Positions 9,994 to 23,347 of a stretch of 64,000 bases of DNA are shown here, piece by piece. The translations under genes and the position numbers were made by a program. How positions within the stretch are numbered: position 1 is the first letter of the stretch; every line of letters starts with the position of its first letter. The stretch is from Paragonimus skrjabini miyazakii (taxonomy: Eukaryota; Platyhelminthes; Trematoda; Plagiorchiida; Troglotrematidae). The stretch is from contig JTDE01000111.1 of assembly GCA_014338405.1 (NCBI GenBank), positions 309,809-373,808 on the forward strand. Direction: 5' to 3'. Under the pieces are notes generated by a model, which did not search any database, had not been told where the DNA came from, and saw only the letters and a list, made by a program, of their open reading frames with translations.

Positions 9994-12950
9994 GCATTAC
10001 ACTTAATTTCTGCTTTGAAATAACTGTCTTGATTTATAAAACGCCTTACGTGTGAGTGGTTTTTAAGAAGTCTACACTTATAAAAGCATTGTATTTTGTA
10101 TTAATTGTGCCTTTCAAGAACGGATTTGTCTGATCAAGTCGGTGTAGTTCAGCTGTTTCGCTTGCGACATTTTCGTATGCAACAACTGCAGTGAGTTTTT
10201 ATCTAGGCCTTCCAGCAAATTTGTCGGTTCTTTAAGTGGCAATTCGGGTTTTGGTTCAGCTGACATTGCACTTCGACCAACTGGATCGTCTTTCTCGACT
10301 TCTAGATTGGGAAAAGATAAGCAAAATAATTTAACAAATAATATGCCTCCAGTTTACAGTACATATTCTACAGAGTGCATAGAAGTGTATTATATTAGCA
10401 TGTAACAAATATGTCTACTTCAGGTTTTCCAAATATGGCGCGAAGCAGTACTGTAAGTTGAAAATGTAGGGTAAATATACAGATTCATTGAAAGTACTTC
10501 CAGCAGCATGTTTTATTCCTTAATATTACGTCAGTCTCAATGCATGATAAAAGCCAACAAGGAACACGGTTGCCGTTAACAGATATGCATATTTTATGTA
10601 GCTAAGTCGCATTAATCCGAACATACACTTTGAATACACAACATACAGAAACTGTGGCATTATATCGATCCGTTGTCAAATCCAGTGCTTTATGTTAGGA
10701 TAACCCCACGATTGAGTGATGATTTTTTAAACACGCCAGACTCGAAAAACAATGCAATATTTTTATCTGTGGTTGGAAAAGACGGAACATGAAATTTGGG
10801 TTATTTGCACTGTCAACTGTCTCAAAGCCTATATGCCTTGGGGACATGTGTGCAAACTACCACATCAACAGAAATATATATCGCTTGCATTAATATCAAA
10901 TCGTCTGGGTTCTTCACAACCAGACCATCACGTTTTAAACACATTCTTGAATGTCCCCTATTGTAACCTGTCCGATAAACGTGACGGTAAGTTGTCTGGA
11001 ACAAAAACAGTTGCATGAAGTTAACCCGGGTGATTCCTGGTGAGTGTAGGTACCTGCTGTGGAAATTTACAACTGGTTCATAATTTATAGTACACGCTGA
11101 AGAGAGACACATAATCATAAGTGGGTATCCAGGAACTTATATTCCAACAGAGTCAGGAACCTTTGCCTGAACGCTGAAATAGACCCTTTTGATTTCTGGC
11201 AGCTTTCATGGATGTTTTGTTGCGTTATGCACTACGTCGGATTACCACTTCCGCATATACAAAAGAAAAAGGTCAGAAGTACAAAAGCAGAATATATATA
11301 TCATCAACCATCCGTTCACCATTAACATTCTTGACGATTACCCTGTGATTTAGATTGCTATGTACATGGTCTGTTGATGACTAAGTGATAACGAGGTTAT
11401 TCTCTAAGCCGTATTGTTCATGGTAATGGAAGGCTTGGAACTTGAAACACAAGCCGTTGTTCACATGAGACCATTCTTTCTTTTCCTTAGATTTGTGATT
11501 CGTATGAACATGACTAAATTGGTTCTAGGAAGTTGGTAAGTTCTTCTAGCGTTAAATGAACCAGTTCTGTTCAACTCTGCGGATATTCGCCGTCAGCTGG
11601 CAATTACTCAGCGTCCACCTTCCCCATCGTTACCCGGGAACCCTCCTACAGCATTCAAAGCTTGAAGAAATATAGGGTTACCTGAGAACTTTTTACTGTA
11701 GTGAAACTCAACCATTTGGGCTCTTAATTTTGTTAATACAAACTTGCTTCTTTCCATATAACTGTCGATTTTTTAAAAGCTGTCAAATCGAAAATAAGTT
11801 CCGGTTTTCTGAAGTGTAAGTTCTAGTTCTCAGTATTCCTGATTCATGGCCTTCGATTCGTTTGACTATTCCAGTGAGCATAATTTAAGTACAGTAATCG
11901 TTTGGTACGTTGTTATGGCAGTAGCGTATAAATGCGCTCAAAAACACATCCTCAACATTGTCACTCGCAAACACAAGTTGGTGAATTTGTGAACCTGAAA
12001 CCTTCATTCACATAATTCAGGGGTTTTCACGCACGAGCTACTAGTGCAGTTATCCGCTTCGTTCACGGTAGTGAAACAAAATATAACAACCCGTTGAAAG
12101 CAGGCAATTTTTGGTTGCTCTAGTTAATACATAGCCTGAAACAATTATTTCTCCTGAACAATTACTTACAGTCATTCACGCTGAGAAGTTTGAAGAATAT
12201 TCCTTCACGAGCTTGTTGTTTTCTCGTTAACCAGCATTGCTTTGATTACAGTTGCGATAAGACTGCATGTAATTTGTCTAGGTTGCTTCCTTGTAAATAG
12301 TCAGTCATATTTAGCCTTTTCGTTAAGTTTCAAAGCTTGTAAAAATTGTTGCACAAACAGCAAACCTCCATGGTTTCATTTCTGTCTGGGAACAGTCCCA
12401 AGTTACTCGAATGAACCTAGAAGTCTAGCAGTTTGCGTAAATATCATGTTAGTAGTCCTCACAGGTTCTCAGTTGCGTTGCAAACTGACTATTATTAGGC
12501 AATTATTCCATGAAAAACTAGCCCTAATATTCGTGTGATCGGTGAGTGTACTAATGTAAAAGTGTGGCAGTTAAATTGTTCTTCCTCTGAATAAATAGCA
12601 GACTAAGAGGTTCCTCAGCAGTATGACAATATTTTGCGTTTGAAGTGCTACCTCATATTGCCAGTCCACTTAAACCAGTAATTAGAAAAGCATTTCTAAC
12701 CATCGCTGAATATTAGTTGTAAACTGGCCTACTGAATTCACGTCATCACTGAGTCTGGTTATTTGTTCCGTCCGATATGGACTTTTCAGCGAACAACTAA
12801 AGCAATGTCCTTATGATGAGCGCGCAAAACATAACGTTCCATCCAATTCAAGTATCGCCGAATTCTGGGATATCACACACACGGTCTTCTAGATGCAGCG
12901 AGAGAGTACAACAAAACTCATAATGCTGTCATTTTTAGCCAACGACTTAA
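9994..12950. other. Intergenic/intronic stretch, no confident gene
   Basis: The longest frames (10752-11018 plus, 10822-11118 minus, 12242-12538 plus) lack recognisable motifs. The plus frame at 10752 runs into a good donor (GTGACG|GTAAGT at 10986) after an acceptor-like CAACCAG at 10923. A small exon of about 60 bases is possible there, but nothing corroborates it. Confidence 0.3.
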
Positions 12951-12959
12951 AAATCTGCA

Positions 12960-13724
12960 AATGTGGACATGCGCAAGTGATAACAAGACTGACCGAACTG
13001 ACCAGCTGACTCAAAGCACATGACATGATCGTAACTGATCTACGAGTAACCAATCTAGTCAAACTTCAAAAATTAACGGGAGACCAAAGCAACTAAATGA
13101 AAACGCAACAAGAACCTACCAATCAGATTTAGCAGCAAGATTCGGCAGCAAAGAAAAGTGATCAACCAGACCACAAAATAAAATTCCAGGCGGCAGAAAA
13201 CAACCCATCAGGTTTCAGATCGGAAATTCAAAAGGAAATTGGACAGGTAAACCACATTTCTATCAAAAGGTAATACCATTTTGTTGGTCAGGATCTGTGT
13301 CTAACAGATTTCGTCCGCCTTCCAACTTAAGCCCAAAGCCATTCGCACTGATCAGATCAGCATGCCTGGGAACACTTGGAACCTTAGTGCTACAATAGGA
13401 GAACAGCTGAACTCCGAAACCGCTGGTCAGGCTGTCAACTCCATCACCATTCCCAACAACCAGCAACTGACAGGCTTGGTCCCACTTGATGCCAATCGGG
13501 CGGAAGGACGCTTAGCTTGTTCTGACAAATTACTTCAACTTACTGTTCGTTTAATCCTTCCACAACTTAAGGTGCTTATTCAGTGGCATTGCGCAACACC
13601 TTTTGATCAGTGTAAAGGTACAGCGATTTGCCGCAGATTTATAGACACCTTTAAAAACGTGAGGTTACTCCATCATAAGATGTCAAGCTACTGTCTTTGG
13701 TCATGTCAAGAAACGAAAATGTAG
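12960..13724 (+). pseudogene. Coding-like, stop-interrupted region, unidentified
   Basis: From 12960 to 13250 one plus frame keeps a polar, protein-like composition (TDLRVTNLVKLQKLTGDQSN, KKSDQPDHKIKFQAAENN). It is broken only by stops one change from Gln or a sense codon, and ends at a possible donor (GGACAG|GTAAAC near 13247). A second, uninterrupted plus frame runs 13362-13724 (120 codons, NLSATIGEQLNSETAGQAVN near its start) in a GC-richer patch. The minus strand is also open over 13263-13466. It could be a pseudogene, the ORF1 of an old retroelement, or a diverged exon. No family is recognised. Confidence 0.3.
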
Positions 13725-15280
13725 GTTCGGCTCATTGACTAAGCTTGATTTGTCACATGAGCGTTATGTGTTGGTCGATTCGTTGGTGGTTAGTAACTAG
13801 TCGCAACCAGCCCATTGGCTTACTTGGCATGTCTTCGCTGGAAAACCACGTTGATTAAAGAAGTCACAAGCGTTCAATGCACATAAACTGTCCCAACAAT
13901 TTTACCACGGTTTTTTAGTATTGATAAACAGAATGATATGAACTATCCGCCAAGTGAATAGTATTCGACATGTCGATAAATGGGGACATTAAAAGGTAAT
14001 GTAGGAAGACTGAAATTTGTGGCCTTGTGTGAAAACATATTATTCTGCTCACCTGATTTATCAGGATGTATCATACAGCCATGGGTATGTAAACGCCTAC
14101 CTAAAATAATTCGGTGCCCTCCGGTCTTAACTATTGCATACTTGGACATATGAGTGAACCCAATATTGTTTACGCACCTTTATGTTGAAAGTGAACATAC
14201 CACCTTGTGTGCAAATTAGGATGTTGTTCCCTTGACTGATGCCATAGTCAGTGATGGTCGTGCGTATCGACTGTAGATAAAGGTAGCTCTAAAGAGGTAC
14301 ACAATGAAAATATTTACTGTAATAAGTTGGATGCGTGACATTTGGAAAGTGTCTAAATCACCCGAAACATTAGAGGGGCTGACCAAAGCGGTAGGTAAGA
14401 TATTCAATGTTGGGTAACTTTTGTTTAAGGGAGCAATACATATTGTTACTTGATTTGATGCTCGTGGCAATTTTCAGCGGTGCTGACATGTATTGTCGCT
14501 TGAGTCGAAACAACAACACGAATGCTGTAAAATATGACGAGGCGGTAAGAATGCGAGACAGTTTAAAACGTCGGAAATGAAAACACATTTGTACTGTTAC
14601 TAACGGATTGTGAGACAGGCTTACCGTGCAAAATCACGCGCAAAATGTGTGATTTTTGACAAAGAGCAACTCATACCATCTTTTTCAGTCACGTTGACAT
14701 TGTTTGAAGTGAATTCCACTAAAATAAAATTATATAAGTTTGTTGATTTCAACGGACTGTTGACCTATCTCATCAAGGATAACTGCCATTCGTGCATTCA
14801 TTCATTGAACAGACAAGACTATTGACAAATTAAATTTCCAGCTATACTTTTCCTCACAAATAAACATGTAAGCGGAGACGCATGCTTTCTTTGTAGTGAA
14901 CAGTTCGTGCAATAAATCATCTACTGTAGTCAGCAGTCTCCAACAAAAGCAACTATCAAGGTAACGGTTTCATTCTCAAAAATAAAAGTGATAAATGTAT
15001 ATTCACTTTTTCATTCATGATACTACCTTGAAAGAGACAATCTAAATATAAAGTAACTTTGAAGAACCATGGCACAACACAGTTTGGAATAAACTATCTC
15101 TATAAAATTCTTGGTTGCTTTGATAGATTAGATCGCGGAGATAAAAGGACGTAGACTATATATTATAGCAGCCTGTGTATACTGTTTAGACATAACTAGG
15201 TAGTTAATTTTAATCACTGTAAAAAGATTTCGCACAAGAGGAGACAAGCAGAGAGTTCATATGTTTTCAAAAGATTCCTT
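13725..15280. other. Non-coding stretch with one weak exon pair
   Basis: A start at 14303 opens MKIFTVISWMRDIWKVSKS and meets a donor (GGTAG|GTAAGA near 14395). A pyrimidine-rich acceptor (CATCTTTTTCAG at about 14689) leads in compatible phase to a frame ending at 14824. The product would be under 90 residues, is unrecognised, and may be chance. Confidence 0.2.
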
Positions 15281-15289
15281 CCCGGCTGT

Positions 15290-15880
15290 TTGTATGGTCG
15301 CCGTGTTCAAGAATTTTACTGCATGACGTCTTTTCCTGATGGATGCAGTACCGCACTCACTCAAGTGTGGCAAAAGTGTGAAAAGTGTTATTCAGGTGAT
15401 AATCACATGATTTCGTTCCTCTTACCGTTTTCAACAGAATATATTGATTTGCAGCATGTGAAACGTTTCATTAAGGCAACCGATCGATATGGGGAGATGT
15501 TAACCACAGACATACTCAAAGTGGGACGAATTTTTCACCGAAAGAACTTGAAAAGATTAAGTAGTAGCGGTATGTTGCACGTTCTCTGTTCTAACGGATT
15601 TCGCCGCAACTTATCACGAACATATTGCAGAAACGAATTTTGAGAAACATGCGTAAAACCATCAGTTACACAGAGCATCTTGTCCAGGTGTGGAAGAACT
15701 CGCGGACACAACCAAGGTAATGCAATTTTTGTGCAATCCCTTTTGCATGCAAAACGAAGGTTTTAACCGTTTACTAACAACTGCCTCGGCAAAAGGGAGA
15801 AATCTTTTATTCCGCTGTGTAGAGGTCGCTGAGAATGTCAGTGGACTGCCACTGCCAGGATTTGTTTCGGATACTTGAAG
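15290..15880 (+). other. Coding-like region, possibly two exons, unidentified
   Basis: The plus strand is open from 15290 to 15643 (LQHVKRFIKATDRYGEMLTT in the middle), with a donor-like GTATGT at about 15571. An acceptor (ATCAGTTACACAG) ends near 15672 and the next short frame (EHLVQVWKNSRTQP) is phase-compatible, ending at GTAATG. The same DNA carries another open plus frame (15690-15878) and an open minus frame (15662-15967), so strand and frame are uncertain. No family is recognised. Confidence 0.3.
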
Positions 15881-16670
15881 TGAAATGGACGAAACCGGTG
15901 TCGTGTGTGGGTGATCTCTGGCCTCATCTGCACAACTTTCAGATGGTTGGCTGATGCGGTCGCACACTCATCTAGGTAAATGCTGTGCCATCCTGGCTTA
16001 CGGTTTTCTCCCTGTCAATCGTATGTAGGTAGAACTGCATCCACAAAAATACTGGGAAACAAAGTACGAGATAAAGAGAGAAGTAGACAGTCCTTGATGG
16101 AGGGCGTTGACATTCTACTGGTGTCAAAACTGATAACCACCGTAGCGGCGTAGAAACTCGTTTAACAACGGAACTAGGTAGGCATCATCGTCCTTAACAT
16201 GAAGTCGAATGAGTCTGCGCTTATGTTAATCAGACTGTAACAAGCTACGCTCGAAGCGAACTTTTGTCTAATAGCAGCTTGATTATTCTGTCCATATTTA
16301 GTACATCTTATTGATGATAACGTCCTCTACAGGTTATATGGTTGAAAAGTCATCTACTGTTCTATTAATAATCATTTCCTCTATGTACGGCTGCTGTCAG
16401 CGGAAATTTTTAATCAGAGCACCGTCTAAGCACATACAAACCGACGGAGTGGGAACAAATTGCATGTCGTTTAAAAATACACTTGTTGTGAGCCGCAACT
16501 ATTAAAAATGAACCAATTCTTTGAGTTATAGCCTTCTCTGCATCATGTCTAAAACAGTGGACACAGTCGATCTCCAGTTGCCGGTTTAATATAGGCTGCG
16601 GTCGAACGTTGAGCTCATAATAATACTTGATTCTCATCTTCATGTCGACACTCTACCATCAGTTTTGAAT

Positions 16671-16788
16671 TTGCTTGAACTCACCAGGCAGGGATGGTCT
16701 GAATGGAGAGTCGAACCAGCAGTAGTTAATATTACGAGCCAACTTTCTTGTCCGTTTGGTCAGCAGTATTATGAGCATCGTTTTTGAC
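16671..16788 (+). repeat. Dispersed repeat, copy 2 of 2 (partner at 3921-4040)
   Basis: Same orientation and landmark order as the copy at 3921-4040 (CTCACCAGG, TGGTCTGA, TTACGAG, GGTCAGCAGT). The sequence just downstream (16790-17200) is GC-richer and stop-interrupted on both strands, so the repeat may be part of a longer relic element. Confidence 0.6.
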
Positions 16789-17401
16789 AGTTGAAGTTGA
16801 ATGTAATTCAGTTACGGCGACCATTCGGTCAACCCCGACTAATTGCTTTGAACTGTGTTATGCGGCTTTCGTACTCACATATTTTTCGGTCGTCCCTTCC
16901 CAGAAGAAAGCGTTTTCCTCGAAGTTTGCCCTCAGCTGAGCTGGTCAACAGTGTATATCACTATCACGGCCGGAATTAGAGCTCTGGCCACGATTTCATT
17001 TGAGGGGCGTGTTGACCATTATGTCGTATATCACACCTTGTACATGACTGGATTACCGCGCCCAAATATGGGCATATTCGTTTTTCAGCGGCGCTCACGT
17101 TTCTCGTCCGGGGAGCACACGACAACCGTACGATTAACCCAACCGGTTGCTCTGCGATTAGCACTTCTCTCACAAACCTTTTCAGCAGTAGTATGATGAC
17201 TGTTTAGTAGTATTGCAGACTTGTCAACAAAAAGTGAACCTCACTTACAACACTTCGCACCACCATAACTTTTCAACCAACCCCTTTTAAAAGGAGGCAT
17301 TATAGTTGACCTCTGTCCGTGTAAGTGTTTGTCAGCAGTGCCTATCTCGATTTGTTTTTTATGCTGTTATTCGTGGTATTCAGCAAAGATTTCCAACTTA
17401 C

Positions 17402-17623
17402 TAGTAATCCTTTTAAGCTACGGGTCAAAGTCGAAAACCTACGAGTGCTATGAATAAACGGTGACGAAACAAAACGATTTCCATCTTGAAAACTCCTATG
17501 ATACTGTAGTTTCCGATGTGTGACTCCTAATTTTTGCAATCCGTTTCTGTCTCTTAGAATTTCAGTCATGTTGGTACGGTCAGATTTGTCGTGCGTATTC
17601 GAAGTGCAAAACACCCGTATCAT
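17402..17623 (-). CDS. Candidate first exon, unidentified protein
   Basis: An ATG with an in-frame TAA a few codons upstream opens 74 codons (start MIRVFCTSNTHDKSD, end RFSTLTRSLKGLL) that run straight into a consensus donor (GTAAGT) in phase 0. The composition is basic and serine-rich. No downstream exon could be linked, and no family is recognised. Confidence 0.25.
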
Positions 17624-18428
17624 GAATTCTACTTATTTTTCTGATACTTTTCGTCTTAATCAAACATAAATTGTCGGTCGAAATTATTACTGTCTCATTC
17701 TAGTATGAAACTGGAAGTATGAAAAACGGCGGGTGAAGAGTAAACTAAAGCAAATCAAGTGAAATGGTTTTTTGACGGGATTTATTTACACTTCTTCATA
17801 AACGTCACATGTTGATGTTAAGCAATCCGGGACAAATTATCCCACAATCAGCTGCTCTTGGATAAACTGGCCTGGAAAACTTGTTAAGGGTGATTTACGA
17901 AACAGTACCTAGAAAGTTACATGAAGGCTGCGGTACTTCCAATTCTTTATCCACTAGCTGGTCGTTGAATGCATAGAGATAAGTTGCACTTATTTTCTCG
18001 TTTAAAACTGTTAACAGAGTATTAATCGTAAGGGTCTGCTCTCAACAGCTTTCAAAATAAAAAGTAATATATGTTACTATGGTCCCCTGGTTAAATATCA
18101 AAAACTATTTCTCATTATGACAAAGCGTAGCCTGTTGAATTAACATGCATAGGTTTAATGAAAACCTCGTGAATCTATTTTTGCAAATTACACAATTGGT
18201 AGAGGATTATGTGTTAATTTAAGCCATCTGAGCCCTTCAAATTTTTGAATTTGACTGTTCACCAAGTTAGGAGAAGTGAAACGTTTTAACCTCGAGCGCT
18301 CAGTGTATAGATAATTAGCGAAAAATGCAACTAGACCTAGATTTGACATCCAATTTGAAAAGTAATTAGAGTGTCTCTAGTACTTTCATTCACTTTCTGC
18401 ATGGTCTATCCCGGTTTATTTCATTTAG

Positions 18429-18597
18429 GAGAAGCTGGCACTATTGTATCAGAAAATGGTTTCTCCGTCGGTGTTGAAGAATCGCCTGAGTTGTTAAAGG
18501 TCCCGAAAACACTGCCGATATTCTTAAACACAACAGTTTATTTGTGCACAGTCTACCACCCACAACCGACTGAAGACGACGGTGTAGCTGTCAACGT
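18429..18597 (+). CDS. Candidate internal exon, unidentified protein
   Basis: A pyrimidine-rich acceptor (TTTATTTCATTTAG) precedes an open plus frame that reads like ordinary protein (SENGFSVGVEESPELLKVPK, then HPQPTEDDGVAVN). Donor choices are weak (G|GTGTAG near 18582, or AAAG|GTCCCG near 18502), so the 3' edge is a guess. No neighbouring exon was found. Confidence 0.3.
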
Positions 18598-19384
18598 CAG
18601 CTATCATATATTTATATATGTATATATATTTCATGTAACAGACCATAAATATTGGCAAACATCGCATCAAAAATCGGCTTGCTCCTAAGGTGACTACATT
18701 AGGCCAATTATTATGTGCAACAAAATTATATAGCTATTATATCCAAAGCAGACCTATCATTTGGTTCCTCTAGGGAACTTGAAAATCTTTCAATTCTATG
18801 GAATCATTGTAATGCGTAATCCAACAGAACGTCGCAATTTATAGTTCAGCCTAAAAACAAAAATCTGGAAGCCGGTCAATAGGAATGTTATGGAACCAAA
18901 ACAGTCACTTAACTCATGGAAGCCAGTTACTTTTAATCATCTGTCTAACTAAACACATTGCTTTCAACTCTGTGATGCTACATTTACCGGTAATTTCTTA
19001 ACAGATTTGAAGTAGATTATCAAAATCGTATGCCACAATATTAAATCAGGCCCGTCCCCTAATGAAGCAAGGTGTCAAACCTGTAGATAATGGTTGGATT
19101 TTTCAGGGGTGTTTGGAAAGTTGTTGAACGGCTTTGTACTTACTAGCCAACATAAGCTACAAAGATAAGACCAATTTTAGCATTCAGTATCATGTGTCAT
19201 AAAAGTTGGAGAAACGCTTCAATTAATTGTGATTGGTGTTAAACTAATACATCATCATCATAGCAGCCATGAGCATGACCAAAAGGTAGTGTGGCTCGGG
19301 CCGCCGCTCATCTCAACGGTGGCGTGGAATATCCTAGAAGAAAACGTCACTAAGAAGGTTGAACATTATTAAAACAAGACTAGG

Positions 19385-19745
19385 CGGAAGAACTAGAAGT
19401 GGTGTGGATACAGGTTTGCCATTGACTGCGACACATTGCCATCTACGATAGCGTCTCTAACCAGTGGTTTCAGTTATCACGGGGACCCCATCCAGGCAGG
19501 CGACACCTCCCCCACTTGGCTCAATGAAGCAGTCAGGGTTTTCATATTTCGTGACCACGTTGTTGATTGACCGCCACGCGGTTTTACCCAACTGTTGGTG
19601 GCCTCAGTATATAATGCCCGGTACGGTAAACGATTAGATGACATACGGAGTACGTGACCAACCATCGCAAGCTGTGTATCGTGATTAGTTGACCAATTGA
19701 TCGCGCATCCCGAGCGTTCCGGAATACGCACCGGCCGACTGTCAT
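19385..19745 (-). mobile_element. LINE 3'-end fragment (same family as copies 1 and 2)
   Basis: The minus frame 19477-19731 reads MVGHVLRMSSNRLPYRALYT, then RGGQSTTW. The next part in a shifted frame reads NHWLETLS-stop-MAMCRSQW and ends in SSSSA-stop near 19385. This is the conserved C-terminal tail of trematode endonuclease/reverse-transcriptase LINEs. Only the 3' end is present, as is typical of 5'-truncated insertions. At least three stops or shifts mark it as old. Confidence 0.85.
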
Positions 19746-19749
19746 ATTG

Positions 19750-22700
19750 CTCACGCCATCAGTTCACTTAATATGGGTCAATTGGCGGAGACAACGATGG
19801 TCAAACACAGCAAGCCTGTTGGTATCTTTTTTGTGAACAGGTCACGTTTCCGATCTTGGCAAGTCTTTAATAAGCTGTCTTCTGCCCATTCCTGTTCCTC
19901 ATCTCCATTACAATAACGTGAGCACATGGGTTCATATTCAGAAATCTATCTTCCTTCTGCAGAACACCATAAACTCAATTGATTAATTGATTAATTGCGT
20001 TTTCTCATTGTTTTATTCAAGTTCATCAAGGGAACAAACTGTTTCAATTGATGTCAACAAAAATAGAATCCACGAGTGTTCACAACTTAATGAACGCATG
20101 TTTTAGATGGACGTAGAAATTACACTGTTGGTCGCGAAATTTTCTGCTAAGTTTCGTATTCGACTAAATAATAACACCCAGATCCATCAGTTATGTTGAA
20201 ACAGCTGAGCAATATTTAGTCATCAGGTGACATTTTGTGGGTATTAGCTGCCATAAAGAAGGTACAACTTCCTTTTGATTGCACATTTTACCTCCAAGTA
20301 AACTGTTTGACTAAACCATTTGAATTGCCGGTAGGTGACTAAAGTTACGCTTTTATCATTATCTCATCAGTATTGCGCAACCTCTTTCGAACAAGATCCT
20401 TTATTCTAATCCCTGAGATTGCCAAACAGGCATGACAATGAGTACTTTGTTGACCACACATATAGAATGACCGAAAAATTAAAACAACAATAAATAAGTC
20501 CTGTTCAGCTTAACTTAGATCGATTGTGTCAAAGTAACTGGTGTTTCGATCACGTGAATATCGGTCAGAATAAATACGAGTGTTATTGTCCTCGTTCACT
20601 CAAAATGATTGGAATGAGTTACATGTGATATGTGTTAGTAAAAAAATATTTCATTTATCTCAAGTTATGTTACAAATGCCAATGCGTCTTCAAACACAAG
20701 AATATCAAATTACTAATTTTATCCAACGTTGCATGGCTTACTTTTTGTAATTTGGTTTACAAACATCTTGTCAGGTCTAGAAAATTGTTGAAAGCTGATA
20801 TGATTTTGCTTGTTGGTCCAAATTAATTACCATGAACTGTTGAACACATAGAAGTGCTTTTATTTATTTATTACAAAATGGCAACTTAACTGAAGTTTTT
20901 ATCAAACAAACGGAAGGTAATTAAGTTTTTCACTGACTATTTTGTAGTCACAAATATAAGTGGGGGTAGTTAGTACTTTTTCATATGTCGTTGCTTGTTT
21001 TCGGCACATTCTGATGTAGACAGGTAGTATAGTTTGTTTGAATGAAACATATTTAAATTACCATTTTCAACATTGTTGATACACCTTGTTTGAAATAACC
21101 AAGGAGGTAATACCGACATCATACTCTTCAACGGAACTTATTGACTAAGACCTTAGTCTGTAGAACCTACCCTTCGTACCATCTGTATGACGAAGGCTTA
21201 GACCACATTTGGCGCAGAATAATGAGTGATAAATTTACCCTCTTAGAGAAATCATTCATCGTACGGCTAATTTAACCATAGTATATTACACATGTTAGCA
21301 TTCGGGGCATTGCGGGGTCACGTTGCATTTACATTTGTTGTTGCTTATTAAACATTCAGATCGATACAAAGCATTTTGCCGACAATGTTGTGACCATTTT
21401 CGGCCTATGCATGTTTAGTGACAGATATTTTGGTTAGGCTAATCGCTTATAGCCTCACTTGTCTACACTGGTAAAATAAGTGCTTAATAACAGTGCAACT
21501 GCATTATTGACGCTAGTTTTAATTTATCAGCTTGTAGTTCATTACGATCTGTGAAATCATACCTCAGTAATAGCGTTATCATTCTCATAAAGTCGCTTCA
21601 CCAATACTACAACTCATATTGAGAGGAAAGTAGTAAAACTCGTGCAAGTCGACCCCATCAATAATGTCATGAAAAAATAGTGTTGTGTAAAATCCATACA
21701 GGTCCATTCAAGATGTTTGCCAGGTGATATATAAAAAAGACACACCACCGTTTGACGCGCGGGCTGGTTTTACTTATCAGACTACCAAACGCGGTAAAAA
21801 TATGATGAATGTTTGGTCACAGATGTGACAGAGGTACTCAGATGTTGTCTCATAACACGATAAATGAAGTGAATATTTGTTCACCAGCGTGTAATGAATG
21901 TCAGCCTGGATGATAAGTTAACATTTCGGATTGTTGCTACCGATCAGTGTACTCAATAACAAGTTAGTTACCAAATTCAGACGCTTCTGTCTAACTGGGA
22001 CACCAAAACGAAAAATATGAATAAACAACAAACATCAGGTTACGCAGAAGTACGATATCAAAAGGATGCTGTTTTAAAACATCATCTTCAGTGAAGTTAA
22101 CATCCCTGATTCTGAAGAGTATTACAAAACTTCGCGAAAACAGTTAACTCTATTATAAACAGTGGCAGCAGTTCCAATTCGCTGTTTACATAAGTATCCC
22201 GTGTGATGCTCAGTATTGCAATAGGTAATATGGCAGTATGCGATGAAAATGCAAAAAATTCGACAAAGCTGTACTAAAGAAGTAGTTACAAACGTTTGGG
22301 GATAGACTTGATGTTTAGTGAACGGGAATCAGGCGACATAACTGTAGAAATCAACTGTAGAAGCGGAACTACGTAGATAGGAACAGGTTATGGTCAATTT
22401 TTATACGTAATAAAAGCTTGGAGATTTGGGTTATTTCAAATTAAACGTCGCTCGTAATTAACATTCATGATTCTGTATACTTGAAATTAACAACCGGATG
22501 TGATGTCTGATAACGCCACTTTTTGAGCACACTTCGTGGAGCATATGTGTACAATGAGATTGCCTAACTTTGTGGCTCCTACATTAAGCAGCTTGTAAAT
22601 ATTACCGTAAATTCTAAACCACAGGATAACCAGGGAGCTTTTACATTCCAAAACATTTTTCCTTCTTATTTTTAGTGGATTAAAATAGCTGACATAGTAT

Positions 22701-23340
22701 ATTTGAATTGTGCAAAATTAACAATTCTGAAGTCGTTTTATGAATTTGACTCAAAACGGGTTTTACAAGGGGCCACTGAGGGGCCACTTGAATACTGCCT
22801 CGTGTGGCAACTCAAGAAAGCAGCGAGAGTTTGATGTGCCTTGTTGACTTAGACCATCAAACCTCGCCGAAACAGGATTTTCAACCAACTTTCCACTCGA
22901 CCTTTCATTTTGTCAAAGGAGCCAAGCGTATTCTGGTCAGCATGAGGCAGTTACTATTGGTTCAGATAATAGAGAACCGTGAGTTCAAGTTAAATTTGTC
23001 CAAGCCCGATAACACTCACGATCATTGGTCATAACCTCGAAAGCTCGGGAGATCCCTTTAAGATATAAAACAAGCTACTATCTAAAGAGTGGTTGATGAA
23101 AATGAGTGACGAGCATTAATATATTTCTCGTAATTGACTAAATATTTGGCAAAATAATGTTAACAAATAAGATGATACAGTAAAGCAACAAACGCCTGAA
23201 GTATGCTCCATATGCGAAACATTGAACAAACTGAACAGTATTCGCAAGCGTGACGTTTGAATAACTAAAGTAATTAGCAGGCAACACACAAACCGTTGGA
23301 GTACTGTTCCATAGTTTACTTAAGCAATCGTAAAGATAAA
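19750..23340. other. AT-rich stretch, no confident gene
   Basis: Holds a short ATTGATTA tandem (19978-20000) and a coding-like plus frame at 22804-23034 (QESSESLMCLVDLDHQTSPK at its start) without convincing splice sites. It probably lies within the first intron of the minus-strand gene that begins at 24056. Confidence 0.35.
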
Positions 23341-23347
23341 GACTTAC

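Noticed and set aside
14303..14824. Two-exon small protein starting MKIFTVISW
   Set aside because: Splice sites are acceptable but the product is short and unrecognised, and nothing supports it beyond phase compatibility.
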